Under the pieces are notes generated by a model. That model was not told the DNA's origin. It saw nothing but the letters and a program-made list of their open reading frames with translations, and ran no database searches. This document shows, in pieces, positions 9,990 through 22,287 of a stretch of 64,000 nucleotides of DNA. Made by a program: the position numbers and the translations under genes. Position 1 is the stretch's first letter, and every line of letters starts with the position of its first letter. The stretch covers positions 254,601,199 to 254,665,198 of the forward strand of contig JARYHS010009186.1 of the NCBI GenBank assembly GCA_031002005.1, written 5' to 3'. The stretch comes from Vandiemenella viatica. Its lineage: Eukaryota > Arthropoda > Insecta > Orthoptera > Morabidae.

Positions 9990-11563
9990 ATCATACAACG
10001 CCACGGAAAACTTATTCTTATACCAATTATTCCATAGATTTCAAATACAGCAAAAAAAAAACACCTTCCAAATAATGAGATTTCCGTCGAGTGCGAGACA
10101 AAGCTTACTAAAAATAACTAGGCATTGTGAAACACACAAATGATCTCTACAACAGATACTAGGAAAGAGACTGTGGAAGCCGAATGGGCTTAGCTAGTGA
10201 AAACGGCAATGTGCTCGACGAATCTGAACGGTTGGTATGTAACTGAAGAGTAAACCACCTCGCTCGCTTTCCACTTATATCGTAGCGTATAAAAAAATAT
10301 TTTTTCCTTAACACGATTATTTATAAAGCTTATCTTTTATATTCCAAGTTATATAATTGGACAAAGCAAGAAGCTGTAAGTTTTCGAGGGAAAAGATTAT
10401 TAATTTATCAGTAGTTGAGTACTCGGCACGCGACAAAGTTACGAAATGGGTGCCCAATTTGGCTGATGATAAGATTTGAAAATACTTTTCCGAACGTATA
10501 TAGACTCTACTAACGACCCATCCACCGTAACTGCTGACGATATATAATAGTCTAACACCGCTACTAACACGTTTGGAAATGTTTAATATTCTATACCATA
10601 TTGAACAAGACATTAAATTGTACAGCAAATTCATGTTGCCAAATATAAGAAAACAGTTAGCTGCAAATTACGCATTGTTGTGGCTGGACCTAAAACAGAA
10701 AGAATACAGACCACGGAGTGTTCATGGCGTACTTATACACAAAGTAAGCACCGACAGTTTAAGAGCATTGAGAAATTCTCGTTTAACCCGGGTTTGAACC
10801 GGCGACCTTCCGTTTCTAACGCAGGCGTCCTAAAACTGAAGAATCAGCCCGTCAATTCTGTTATTCCTATAAAATTGTCGCGCAATGGTTACTGCACTTG
10901 CTCTCAAAATTCAGTGCCCGGGAACCAATCTTAATAGATCATTAGGTGATCATGCAAGAATGAACATTCCGCGGTTCACAATCCAATGTATATTGAAGGT
11001 ACAGCCATGACTGACGGAACGGGTAGCAAATCTGAACTGTATACGAGATCGCAAGACCACATGAATTTCCTCAGAAGACAAAACATACTGCACGTTTTCG
11101 TTTTGAATATGGCTGAACAACTCTGTCATCTAGCCTAAATGTAGCATTAATTTTCTGTAGGTCTACAAACACCAAAAGATATTCGAGTAACACAGTATTC
11201 ATGACAGAAATGCCAAGACACGAGAGTTGGTTTGCCAAAACCAAGCACTGCGGACTTATCAATTAGCCTAGCAGGAACAGACAGTTTGTTTCTGCTCACC
11301 ACCCAGGTCAGCTCCAGAGAACAATGTGTTGTTTTGGTGCAGCGCCCCCTTCCTTGACTGGGGAAGTTCCCCTTCGCGACACTTCGGCGCCACAGCTGGG
11401 AACATCTTTCGCAGCGAAGTTTCTGCCACCGCCGATAAATTGTTATCCTAGTTAAAGCTTAAAACCAATATGTCAACCAAAACTAATTTTATGTTGTATA
11501 TACATAAAAAAAACGGTAGACAAAATGCAGGTTTGTCCAATCGATAGTGCAAACGCTATCGTG
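9990..11563. other. no gene recognised; one tRNA-like fragment
   Basis: AT-rich sequence with short frames only. At about 10787-10835, a minus-strand B-box phrase (GGTTCAAACCCGGG) marks a fragment of a tRNA-headed SINE. Nothing else could be assigned. Confidence 0.5.
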
Positions 11564-11912
11564 CACCGGTGGCCAACCCAAATGGTCTCGCGGGCCACTT
11601 TGGAAATGCATAACAACTCCGCGGGCCGCGTATAAAATCATATATCCCCATATTAGATTTAGACCCACTGTAGACATTTTTGGAGTATAAAACTGAAACA
11701 TAATGAGTTAAACATAGATAATATGATAATAATGATACACATAATTTCAACAAATAATTTTTGAATATATGGATGCACAAATAATGTATTTTTGTAATAC
11801 GTTGGTTTTAACTACTTTGGCCATTATAAAATAAATATATTTTGTAAAAGTAGTGATGAATCTCGCGGGCCGGAAAAATGTTTGAGGCGGGTCACACGCG
11901 GCCCGCGGGCAA
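11564..11912 (-). mobile_element. hAT-type MITE H1, copy b
   Basis: Inverted copy of 8840-9261: GTGGCCAACCCAAATGG at one end, then GCGGGCCGCGTATAAAATCA, a shared internal phrase CCCATATTAGATTTAGACCC, and a GGCCCGC-rich other end. The far terminal repeat is degraded. The minus-strand frames over this interval are artefacts. Confidence 0.65.
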
Positions 11913-12725
11913 TCGTTCGAATTTAGTTCCTAGCAAGTTGGTAGCATTGGTTGACGTGAGGGATCAACTTTAATACGAAGTATGTAACCACAGAAAAGGC
12001 GGTTCTCTAACAAATTTGTGAATGGAATAAAGATTTTAAGAACTGTTTAAAACACTGTCGAGAAAGAAACAGCACCTTGATTTCAGACAACTTGAGAGAA
12101 AAAATCCTCAAATAATATAGACGATACCAGAAAGATCAGATGGTAAAAAGGGAGACTATACAAAAAATGTAAATTACTCAGTTTTTTTTCCTGGGAAGCA
12201 TCAATATCCTCTGTTCGAGCACGATGCTTTTTTTTTTTTTTTGATTCCACAGAATCTTTGCTGAGAATGACCTCTGGGATGTGGAACATGTCGTTGTAAA
12301 TATATGCATATAAATACAAGACAAATAATAATCACAGTAAAAAACCATTAAAATGTAAAACTTATGAAGTACGAGGAGTTTTTTTTTTTAATCTACAAAC
12401 TATTTTATTTTTTAGAAAGTTTATTAAACAGGCGTGTCCCAGAACAACTTACTCCTCTTTGTAGTCATGTCATTTATTTTTGTGAAAGTTATTTGTGTTT
12501 CTTTTAAGATTGTGGAACGTTATTTCTTCATTCAAGGAGCCTAATGGGAGCGTTCAACAACGCCTCATTACGGTTTTTAGAATTTGCTGGAATTGATGGT
12601 TGATTAATTTTGAGTCATCTATTAATAGATGCTCAACAAGATTTCCTTCCCACATCTCTTCACAATAAATTCGATGAGCCGTAAATATAGGGAAAGGGTT
12701 CAAAGATCTTGGATTGTTTAATTTT
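11913..12725. other. AT-rich, nothing recognised
   Basis: No frame with a recognisable domain, no repeat partner within the window, and only short A and T runs. Confidence 0.4.
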
Positions 12726-12730
12726 TAACT

Positions 12731-13330
12731 TAATTTTTAATTGTGATGGAGCGCACGCTCCGGTGGTAATTTCCCTACACACCCATTTCTCCCCTTTTCT
12801 ACACCCACCTACTTTTGCCCTCTAATTCAACTTTAAGTTGTTTCAACGTCTTGATAAAATATTCATCATTTCTCTTAGTAACTTATACCAATACCTTACC
12901 ACCTTCCAACGAAATAAAATCTTCCCACACCCTTGTGCCTGAAATAGATGTGCTAGCTTGTGGTCATGGTCATCTTCTCCCTTCCGTGCATTACTTTTAA
13001 TTCTTATACCAATATCTTTTCACGCCTCATCACCAATATGCATTGTACACTCCCATGGCCCTCTTTACCCTCCTCCTGTCTACCAATGAATCCCATTCCA
13101 GCTCTTATCGGTAACTGATTGTGGTCTACGGAAATTTCCAGAGAAAAATCTAACAGCCCTTCTTTGCACCCCCTCCAACTTCTGTACTTTGATACCCAAA
13201 ATGTGGTCCACATACTACACCACCATATCCAAGAAATGGTCTGACCAAAGTTTTGTAACCCAATTCCTTTACTTCTATCGTACATCCCCTCATCACCCTC
13301 TCCAACAAGTGAAGGATTTTGAAACCTAGG
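12731..13330 (-). pseudogene. LINE family L1, 3' end (copy a)
   Basis: On the minus strand a broken frame encodes the C-terminal part of a non-LTR retrotransposon: a GYKTLVRPFLGYGG-like phrase (the usual YKTLVRPxLEY block after the RT domain), then the DHDHKL-type region. The 3' UTR GGGAAATTACCACCGGAGCG and an AATTAAAT-rich tail follow. Stops and frameshifts interrupt it, and it is truncated at the 5' side near 13330. Five further L1 3' ends occur in the window. Confidence 0.7.
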
Positions 13331-15950
13331 CGCAGCGTTTCTCAGGTAAAATGTCAAAAACAATTCTGCGGATCACTAACTTATATGGATTTAATTTTTT
13401 ACGTATGCGTGCATTAATGATATTTGGCTGATATTGTACTGTACCGTTCCAATAAACCTGAAAGCATTTTTGAAAATGTAAGTTAACCATTAAGTGCGAA
13501 TTATTTTTTGATCAGACTCTCAGTACATATTGCGCAAATGAACAGAAATGTTATGCCTGCGGCACACAGGTTGAGAAACTACGTAAAAATAGTCATCTGG
13601 TTGGATGGCGCTGAGAACAAATTAATCGAAACAGAGTAATGCCCAGAAGCATGTATTCAATTTTATCATCCATCAAACTGTTAACGCGCAAGTGTATTCA
13701 TACTCTCGCATGGCTACAGTAGTTTTCACATTAATATAAATATCCACGCTTCTTCATTTGAAGGTCATTTTATTTTAAACCTTTTTTTTCGTTTACAGAT
13801 ACATAATTCTTTTTCATATCATTCCAGATAACAAAACCAAACAACTGAACACTTATTCTTCTCATAATGTTATTTCAAAGACATTATTACATATTAACAC
13901 CAACGATATTATTACAATCTACTGCACTTATCACCTCTGTGGCATAAGCGCCGATTGTCATTAAAAATACATAAACAAAATTACATTTCTTTTGAAAAGT
14001 AATATTTGGTGTCATAATGCTTGCAAAAATTATCAGATATCCAACAAGCTCATTCCAACATCAGTACTGGTACGTTGGTAATACTTTAGTGATTTCAGTG
14101 CACTGAAGAAATTTTACATCCAGATTACTGTTTAAGTACATCTTTGTCATGAGTACCATAAATGAGAAACGTGTGTTGATGGATAAAACAGTATACTGCT
14201 AGTTTTCTGGTGGTGGATACACACTAATACGATACTATTTTTATTGACAGTCATTGCTAAACATAGCAGTAGAGTAATACTAAGAGTCCGATGACTTCAG
14301 AGCGAACCAAACTTGGACATTTCTAACGCAAGAGTACTGGTTTATTTTAATGTAGCGGCTAATCATACGATTTATTGATATTGGCTGACAACGCGCTTCC
14401 GTTATAGGATAAGTAAATGTTGGAGCCAAGCCAACGACTCTGCAATGAACGTTGGGTTAAGCTTTAATCACTCCGTGACAAATGTGTCTGTTGACAGGTT
14501 TTACGGGTGGAAAATTGATAAGGAACCTTTTCTTTGGGTGGACTCACAAATAATACAGCATCCACCATTTTCGGAAACTTCGTTGGCGCTCTTATCTTCA
14601 TTACGGGTATAAAAGGCGAATGTATTTTAAAACATAACTGCTGTTAAAACCGATTTGAAATGAATCGTTACGGCCGAGTTTATGTGAAGCTTTTCGCAAA
14701 GGATGGTGAACTATTACTGGTATATGTAAAATGGATCAACTTGGCCGTCTTGGCGTGACTGTAATTTTTCGTTGGTTTGAGACAGAACTTTGTAAACGTG
14801 AAACGCACTACCACAGATAATTATTACTCCTCCCAGCAATTAATACTAATTTCATGCCCCTATAATTTTCGTCAACTATGCTTCAATCCTTGAATTCCTA
14901 TTATCATTTTAGCATTCAGTTGTTCAAATTACACGATGAAGGATCAATTGCTGTGTGGTTATGGCTGGAGTACGGAAGAATAAAAAGTTTGATACATCTC
15001 ACGCCAACGCAACCACAATCTACTTCGAAAAAAAGTTACAATAAAATTTAACCTGATTGGTGTGAAAATTACATAACTAGATTAGTCGCAATTGACGTAC
15101 ATGGTTCACAACATCCAGTTGTTCACATCTCATTTTAAGTTTTCTTTTACACGTATTTTGCGTCTGAATTAGATTTTGTATGTATTAAATTAACGATGAA
15201 AAAAACGATGGCGAGTTTATCTCTGGTGCACGTGGATGAAACGCGGGCCAATATTATAATTACGTAAATCTGGCAATTTGTATATTCACCTTTATTTTAC
15301 GAGATCTGTTCAAAAAAAATATTGTAGCTCAGATTGATAATAGTAAACCTCAAAAATAACCATTTTATTACCCCGCTGTGAATACAAGCTAGCGTAACCT
15401 CCACATCGTCAATATAGAAGCACGTATTTGATGCGTCTTTTTCTGTCTGTGCTATGACAGCGAACTCTAGCAACGGCTACTTGCAAGCACCAGGAAACCT
15501 CTCCCCTATACATCTAGCCTTCGCGTGATCTTTCCTGTGGCGCGAAAATCAAGAGAAGTAACAAAGCCAAATGATGTCCATTGTGAAATCCAAGTTTCAC
15601 GCTGACATACCTTCAAGGATGATGACAAAAGTTCAGAATTATCCCAACATTCAAGTATTACGTATGTGTGTGCGCGTGTGGGAGATCTCTGATCATGCTG
15701 AAAAATGTCATAGTGAATATACTTGTACAATATCAACGGATCAAACGGTAGGAACCGAAGAAACTCCTGGAATTCTGAAAGCAAAGAGGAAGTTTTCTTA
15801 AATTCATTCAGCGACCAAAAAAAAGTAAGTTTACAAGCAAACGTCCATGTAACATACAAACAAATCAATATTTACAACTCTTATCAATGATTTTCCGACA
15901 TATTGCAACTGTGTTCAGGTTAACTTACTATCGATGGAATAATAGACAGT
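13331..15950. other. long AT-rich stretch, nothing recognised
   Basis: About 2.6 kb with no recognised domain, RNA gene or repeat partner. The 120-codon minus-strand frame at 15506-15868 shows no known motif. I looked for a third exon of the mutarotase gene here and did not find one. If that gene continues leftward, this is intron. Confidence 0.4.
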
Positions 15951-15952
15951 TG

Positions 15953-16185
15953 AGGCGGCCTGGTGTACTCAGTGATTAAGGCGTATCTGGAGATAGAAAG
16001 GTCCCCAGTTCGAATCTCTGTCGCGGCGGAGATTTTCATAGGACTCTTAACCAGACCTTCACCTGCAGCCGCAGTAAGCGTCCACGATTCGGATTCCACG
16101 TTAAACGGTAGGTACTCTGTAACCGTTACGATTACCAGGTTAATCCTTCGGGAGAGTCCGTCCAACCTTCGGACTGGATACCGAG
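15953..16185 (+). mobile_element. SINE-B with tRNA-like head
   Basis: Head GGCCTGGTGTACTCAGTGAT with B box AGTTCGAATCTC, followed by the family body CGGATTCCACGTTAAACGGT and the tail phrase CCGTCCAACCTTCGGACTGG. Related copies on the minus strand are at 38424-38560, 48727-49056 and 49178-49303. RNA polymerase III transcription is expected for this class. Confidence 0.65.
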
Positions 16186-16520
16186 CTTAATCTGAATAGA
16201 GGTAGTAAAATGATTGTTCATGTTACACATTGAATTGATATTTAAATGTACATGTTTCATTTCTATGGTTTATCCGTACGCTATGAGTTATTTCAGCTTT
16301 CTATTGCGTTATGGTTGCGATATTAAAACTGTTAGTTTCATGTTTAGCTATGAAGCTGTATTATCAAGTTTCCTTGTGTTCTCACAGCAGACGATCATTT
16401 AATTGCTATGAAGCGTTCCGATGTCAATTTCACTACACACCAATTTTTCCACTACGGTATCTTCCTTATCAGTATACGCAGCAAGATATACATTACGAAC
16501 AACTCCCTTAGGGTATTCAT

Positions 16521-16918
16521 ACACAATAGATGTAATTAGAAGGCGGTGTGTTAACAAGGTATCGAATCGCACGTATCCGGCCTGTTATGAGTTTGCAACA
16601 ACTGGACCGTTTAGGTTGTAAAGCAGCCTTGAGTACAGTAATAATTTTGGATGGTAACAACGACGCAGGTTCACCCTTTATCGTAAATGTGGCACTCGAA
16701 TCGTCGTGAGCGGAGAATTAACTCTGGACCACACTTTAAAACGCAACTATGGCACTCGATTCGCGAACGTCCTAGATTAATGTCTTATATGTCGTTAGTA
16801 TTGTGATCCACGCTACATTACAACCTAAACGGTTCAGTTGATGCAAACATCACAGGACGGATACATGACGATTCAATACCTGGTTAACCCACCGCCTTCT
16901 AATCACAGCTATTATGTA
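16521..16918. repeat. imperfect palindromic repeat, ~100-base arms
   Basis: Left arm 16521-16622 (ACACAATAG...AATTAGAAGGCGGTG...CCGTTTAGGTTGTAA) pairs with right arm 16815-16918 (TTACAACCTAAACGG...CACCGCCTTCTAAT...CTATTATGT). The central ~190 bases are not palindromic. It is shaped like a long-TIR MITE; no clear target duplication or coding frame. Confidence 0.6.
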
Positions 16919-18193
16919 TGATTAGCCAGAATTTTCATTACTGGATGATATCTCAAAAAAATTGAAGAGTTTTATTATTTATTCATTTCCATAACTCAAG
17001 ACGCTGTCCTCAAGGTCTAAAGACTGTGACCTCCACATAACGCGGGACGAAAAATATAGAAACTTCAAATATGCAATTAAATTACATGTCTGAGAAATCC
17101 GCTATGCACTATCATGATAATCTGATAACTACTTTTGAAAAAATAGTGCTCCTGACATTGCAAACTGGAAGCCTAAAGTTGAAATGGGAGACCATGAAAT
17201 TGTTATTTCGATATAATAAAATTTTGTTACAGTCTTGCTGTAAGAATTAGAGACCAATACATTAACAGACATAATTCGTGTACTAAATCAGCCTAATTAT
17301 ACTTTGTTTCCACAAACTCTCCACGAATAAACTTCTTTTTTTTGTTGGTTCATTGAAATAACCTCCCTTACCGTTTTGACGGAAGCATCTTCAATATTAA
17401 TTCTCTAAAAAATAATGACAAACCCCGCAGTTCTACCAATTACAAGGTATCCACGAGAAGCGATTTCGATGAGAACCTACATGTGACAGAAATTAAAGTC
17501 CACTCAAAACAAACGTGTAATTAGACATCGTTAAGAAGAGAATATGGGAATGTAATAGCAACGATTTAGTTTTCAAATTATTAATGGCTTAAATCAAATC
17601 GCTGACTTTTGCAACATAGCATATGCATATATTCAGGACGGTAAAGTACCGCTGATAAACTGAATACAAAAACTTCCTTCATATCAGCTCTAAATGGCAG
17701 GATACCTGGCGTAACAATAATAACAGTCTTACACGACATCCATGCTTGGTCCGATGCGTTAAGTTTGAAGCACTGGTCTGGTAAGAGATGAGCGCTTCCG
17801 CCGGTTTCAAAAAGCAATGGCAAACTTCAGTCTTCACCTCTTACAATGCACTCTGAAGACAGTATATCGCAGTTTGTCGTATTCCTAACCACATGCAACC
17901 AAATGAAACAAAGGTGCGAATCTACGAACCATTTCTCCTTAACAATAAAAAAAATAGATTCACACCGTACGTAAGATTCTGACATTGAGAACTATTACTT
18001 GCTTCCAAAGCAGTAGCTCAGTTTACACTCTAAGATTCTATACAGCAACGCATTTTTTTTTAATCGTTGATAAGATCACTCTTTACACACTAGTATATTT
18101 AGAGTAGTAAATACATTAATCTAAATCTCTCTAAAACAAAAAAGAAAAATCCGCTCAGAAATTCAGCGGTAGCAGATCAGTGGTGGGACTTAC
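16919..18193. other. probable intron, mutarotase gene
   Basis: Sequence downstream (minus sense) of the exon ending at 18194, beginning with a GTAAGT donor at 18193-18188. AT-rich, no recognised domain or repeat partner. The third exon should start with a base completing a serine codon (AG + C/T); no convincing candidate was seen. Confidence 0.45.
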
Positions 18194-18245
18194 CTCACGA
18201 ATAATTGTTCTTGGTTGTTCACACGCCAGGAAACAACCGTTGCAC
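18194..18245 (-). CDS. hexose-6-phosphate mutarotase-like gene, exon 2
   Basis: A 52-base exon bounded by an AG acceptor (minus sense TATTATTGTGCAG ending at 18246) and a GTAAGT donor (starting 18193). Joined to exon 1 in phase, it reads GATVVSWRVNNQEQLFV and leaves two bases, AG, for a following serine codon. This matches the well-conserved start of eukaryotic glucose-6-phosphate 1-epimerase/YeaD-type mutarotases, which form a beta-sandwich and interconvert alpha and beta anomers of hexose-6-phosphates in the cytosol. The catalytic His and Glu lie in later exons that are not visible here. Identification rests on recalled family sequence, not on a search. Confidence 0.75.
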
Positions 18246-18479
18246 CTGCACAATAATACCATACAAATAATATATTTAAGGAAAATTTTCTAATACTACA
18301 ATATCACAATTTGACAGAGATTCCGCCGCGCACAAGATAATTCGCTGCAGGCATGACTGAAATGCTGCTCGTTATTTTAAGAAATACTTACAAATAAGAT
18401 GAAACATGTAAATTTTGTTAGTGAAAAACAGAAGCAGAGTTATTTATACACTATCCTATAATGAAAATAATTTACTTAC

Positions 18480-18549
18480 CGTGCAAGTTTATTGTGCACG
18501 TCGTGTTATTCCCTCTGTCAAGCATAACAACACTCGTCGCCGCTGCCAT
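18480..18549 (-). CDS. hexose-6-phosphate mutarotase-like gene, exon 1
   Basis: ATG at 18549 in good context (AAAC before, G after) opens 23 codons plus one base, encoding a start that contains VVMLDRGNNTTCTINLH, then a GTAAGT donor at 18479-18474. The 234-base intron to exon 2 keeps the frame and completes a glycine codon. The LDRGN...INLHGA pattern is typical of the N-terminus of glucose-6-phosphate 1-epimerase-like proteins. No signal peptide is seen, consistent with a cytosolic enzyme. A FERM-protein gene diverges 656 bases away, suggesting a shared promoter. The protein would normally be about 270-300 residues, so at least four fifths of it lies outside the exons found. Confidence 0.75.
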
Positions 18550-19205
18550 GTTTGAATCTAAAACCGCCTGTTCGGGATCCTTTGTTAATTGATAGCAGAA
18601 GCAGCGTGAGATGCAGTGTCGCCAACTTCACGAAGTATTGTTTTAAATATACTGACATTATTTCTAGAATGCTACTCTAGTGAAAATCATATATCAAGAA
18701 AAAGTTATAATAACATTTCAATAAGTTCATTATTTTGACTATTTATTTCAATAATGTAATACAGAGTACTAGTAATAGGCTGTTGGCCACACTTTGGCAT
18801 ACAAATTTCTCATACTTGTTTCGTTCCCTCTAACAGGTGGAGGCAAGAAAATCTTTGCTATGTACCTAGTCAAAATATATACAAATTAGTTTCCATAATG
18901 CTTATAATAAAATACCCACACACATAGGTAAATAGATAATTTTTTTAAATCATCTGATTCTTTTAAAATATTTAACAAATAACTGTCATCATCCAATAAC
19001 ACCTGTTACAATCACTTTTTTAACTCAGGTTTGATTTATTTCTACGTTCCTTAGATTTCTTCCGTTCCTTATAACACAATTTGACAGCACGGTCGCAGAA
19101 AAGCAAAGATCATAGAAGTCAGGTGTTAGCGTGGTTGTGTCCAAGTGTGTGTGCAAAAAGTGACGGAACGCGTTGTAAACAGTCACATGTACCATAAATA
19201 CGAAA
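18550..19205. promoter_or_regulatory. probable bidirectional promoter
   Basis: The interval separates two divergent start codons (18549 minus, 19206 plus). It contains the 5' UTRs and presumably both transcription starts. The part next to the mutarotase start is richer in CpG (CGTCGCCGCTGCC just inside the exon). No TATA box is placed convincingly relative to either start. No recognisable transposon lies in it, in contrast to the flanks. Confidence 0.5.
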
Positions 19206-19301
19206 ATGTTAAAGTTTGGAAGCAAAAGTGACATTAATGTTAGTTATAAGTGTACAGTGCGCCTTTTGGAGGATACTGAAATCGTGGAATGCGAATTTCA
19301 G
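19206..19301 (+). CDS. FERM-domain protein (FRMD3/5-like), first coding exon
   Basis: ATG at 19206 (A at -3) opens 32 codons ending ...VRLLEDTEIVECEFQ, immediately followed by a GTATGA splice donor at 19302. The phase is 0. The KCTVRLLEDTE pattern is the first beta strand of the ubiquitin-like F1 lobe of FERM domains, and resembles insect relatives of FRMD3/FRMD5 (Drosophila CG5022 type, from memory). Such proteins link membrane proteins to the cortical cytoskeleton. The rest of the FERM domain (KGQ..LLDxVC, EKDYFGLRYVD) should lie in exons further right; none was found in the remaining 44.7 kb. It could also be another FERM subfamily. Confidence 0.7.
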
Positions 19302-21639
19302 GTATGATAAACGTTATAGAACTTAATTTTGTGTTTGACATTTCTGTTGTCATTATTTATCTGTCATGCTGCCGAATGACAACCTTAACACCACCGAGAC
19401 TTATGTGTACTTTTGAATTAAAACTACATGCTAGAACACCTAGACATATCATTATTGAGGGAAAATAACTAAATTGTTATTCAGTTATAAGTTAACTTGT
19501 TAGTAGTGGATGGAAATGAAATAGCAGAATACTTTCTCTGCTATCAAAATGTTTTCACGTTTCTCTTAACGCTTCATAAAAAACATTTTCTACCACGTAT
19601 GAAATCATTCGAATGTTAAAAACTGCTTAGTTCGCAAAAATTTAGTGTTTTTTCCTTCAGTTTGCGTTCTGTAGATTATTTATTTAATGTTATATTCCAA
19701 ATATACACGCTTTAAAATTTCGTGAAATATTTTTAACATTAGTGAAGTATTATTGGAGATCTGCATAAAAATATACTAGAAGTAGGCCTACTGTTTACAA
19801 GAATGATTGCCCTGTGGGGTTATAATTTTATCTTTGTCTCAAAGAACTGTTGATGTGAAAGATAATTCTAATGGTATTGTAGTCTTCTTTATTATTATTA
19901 TCATTAGCCATATATGTTGACATAGTATGTGTTCTTCATATTAACTGAACAGGGATATCACATGAAGAACTATAGTATTTTATTTAAAAGTATATGTGTT
20001 GAAATGATCCCTGGACCTGTAATATTCATACTGTAATAGTTACGAACCTTGTCATATACTATATTGACTGTCATGTAAATTAATACATTACTTTTGTCAA
20101 ATACTACTGGTGTGGTAGAAAGTAGTGTTGACAGTAGTCTTTAACTCAGTACTATCTTCCCTTTTTAGGTTAGAATGACAAAGGGCTACTGATTGTTCTA
20201 CATTAGTTCTTAAATTAAGTAAGTGATAAATGAAAAGTTGCACTGTACAATTAGACAGAGCATATGCTGTTATGATGTCTACACAAATAAGATTAATACC
20301 ATAATCAGTGGCAATAATAACCTTGCATCTGTATAGTATTCTTTCACTTAAGTGGTTGGCTACCATAAGACATTGTTACATTGTTCCAACTCAAACTATA
20401 CACATGTTCTAACACTATACTAAAGATCACTATTACCCAGTTTATTATTATTCTGGCCAGCTTCAGTGTCTGTTACCCACACTGTTCATCAATCACTAAC
20501 GAACATGATAACATCACGAGAAATCACAGGGAATTATGTCTAAGGTTTAATTGTAAGACCATGGAAAATTCTACATAACAGTAACTAACACCATTAGTGG
20601 GACTTTCATGGAATTATTTTTCTAGAAACTATTTAAAAATGGCAATGGTTTGTCTGTATGTTGAGTCAAATAACTGGAACACTATTAGTTATCATTTATT
20701 TGCAAATACTTAATTCATATTTGGAACATCTCCAGTGTTACCTTTTAATGGATCTTTCCATGCTTCATTCCATCATATCATTTTAAATTATGATTTTCTG
20801 TTTTAAAGCTATTTAGTATCTACATAATTAAAAGTAGTAATAATAGTAACTTTGTTTCTACTAACCAAACCAGGAAGATCTCAAGGTTATAGAATTTTTG
20901 TGTAATGCACATTACTACTGGTGTTCACAACCTTTATCTTATGGCTGTGACTAATGCCAATGCCAATGCCAATGTTGCAGACTAAAATATCTCTGTTCTT
21001 TGAGACAAAGATAATATTGTAGTTCCACTTGGTAATAATAAAAAAACCTGTGGATAGCTATCCACATTGTTCTGATTTTATTGCAGACCAAAGAGGATTT
21101 CAGTGATCAGAGCATGGTGTGTTGATGATAGTGGTTCCTAAAGGCGTGTAGTGCTCCATGATGATGCCTTTTTTGTTTTTGTTCCAAATGTGGAACCTCT
21201 CCTGCCGATAGTTTCATTAATAACTTCTTTGGGTTTGGGGATTTAGAATGGTGCCATACTTTGATCACTTTCTTCATTTTCAATTGGTGGTAGTGAATAA
21301 CAGTTTCATATCCAGCGTGCAGTATACATTCTTACAAGAAAACCATCACTTCCTCATTCAAGGTGCTGCAGGAGAGGCATCAAGATGGCGCTCTTTAAAT
21401 TCAGGAGCCAGTTGACATGGCACACGTCATGCAAATCCTTTGTGAAACTGGAGATAATTTTTGTACTTGCTGAATTCAAAGTCGCTTGATGGCTTAAATT
21501 CAGCTTGGCTTCAACTGCTGCAGAATTCTGTAGAGTCACACAACTGAAGTGCCCAGCCCAGACAAGGAAGCATGTTCCACTGAAGTCACAATATTTGCAA
21601 GAATTTTACTCCATTGATGTACTAGCTCCTGTGACAAAG
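19302..21639. other. probable first intron of the FERM gene, AT-rich
   Basis: Follows the splice donor. No domain, RNA gene or repeat partner recognised. A small AATGCC repeat (about four units) lies at 20952-20976. From 21.6 kb onward the putative intron fills with transposable elements. Confidence 0.45.
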
Positions 21640-21900
21640 ATATATCACCATTCTAAGAACAAGTCATGTGGGTGAGCAGTGATGCTTGGGTCTGGCGTTT
21701 GGTAGGATGTAGGTCCATACTCCCATCCACCCATCTTGATTTCAGATTTTAACAGTTTCCTGAAATCGTTTCGAGAGAATACCAGGATGGAAATGGTTCC
21801 TTCGAAAGGCCATTGTAGAGTTCCTTCCTGTTCCTTGCCCTCATCCTCTAAAATTGTTCTGAAGACCTTGATGTTGACAAGTTGTGAAGTTCCCCTCATC
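21640..21900 (+). mobile_element. old SINE-A-like copy
   Basis: Body phrases in SINE-A order: TTTCCTGAAATCGTTTCGAG, ATGGTTCCTTCGAAAGGCCA, GTTCCTTCCTGTTCCTTGCC, then GACCTTGATGTTGACAAG. The head is barely recognisable. Heavily diverged. Confidence 0.4.
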
Positions 21901-22287
21901 TAAAGAAGAAGAAAAAACTATAGTGAAATTTTATTTTTCTTTGAGTTTCTGTAGGTTTCACACCTTGACGAGATGTTATTTCCCGGATCAAGTCTTACAT
22001 TATTGTACTGATACTGTTAAGATGTTTGTGCACCTACAGGCTGTTCCATTATTTCTTGGAAGCTTGCCATCTTTGCGGATATTTGCATGAACTTCTCATG
22101 TTTTTATTAGTTCATGAGGTTGTGTTGATAATTAGTTTGGTTCTGTTCTTAATCATTGCATATGGTATTGGATTTTAACATACTTATCACGAAAATTGTA
22201 AGTCAGTATAGTCCCTTAGTAATAATTCATCAGTTGTAAAGATTTATCCTACTTCTCCTGTATTTTTGAAATTTATTATTTTCATCT

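Noticed and set aside
13004..13363. 119-codon minus-strand ORF as a host gene
   Set aside because: Its sequence is the frameshifted C-terminus and 3' part of LINE family L1, repeated at five other places.
15506..15868. 120-codon minus-strand ORF as an exon of the mutarotase gene
   Set aside because: No FPQFG, QHGFAR or other mutarotase motif and no splice site in a phase matching exon 2.
21084..21120. Possible second exon of the FERM gene after TTTATTGCAG
   Set aside because: In phase 0 the sequence reaches a stop after 12 codons and lacks any FERM motif.
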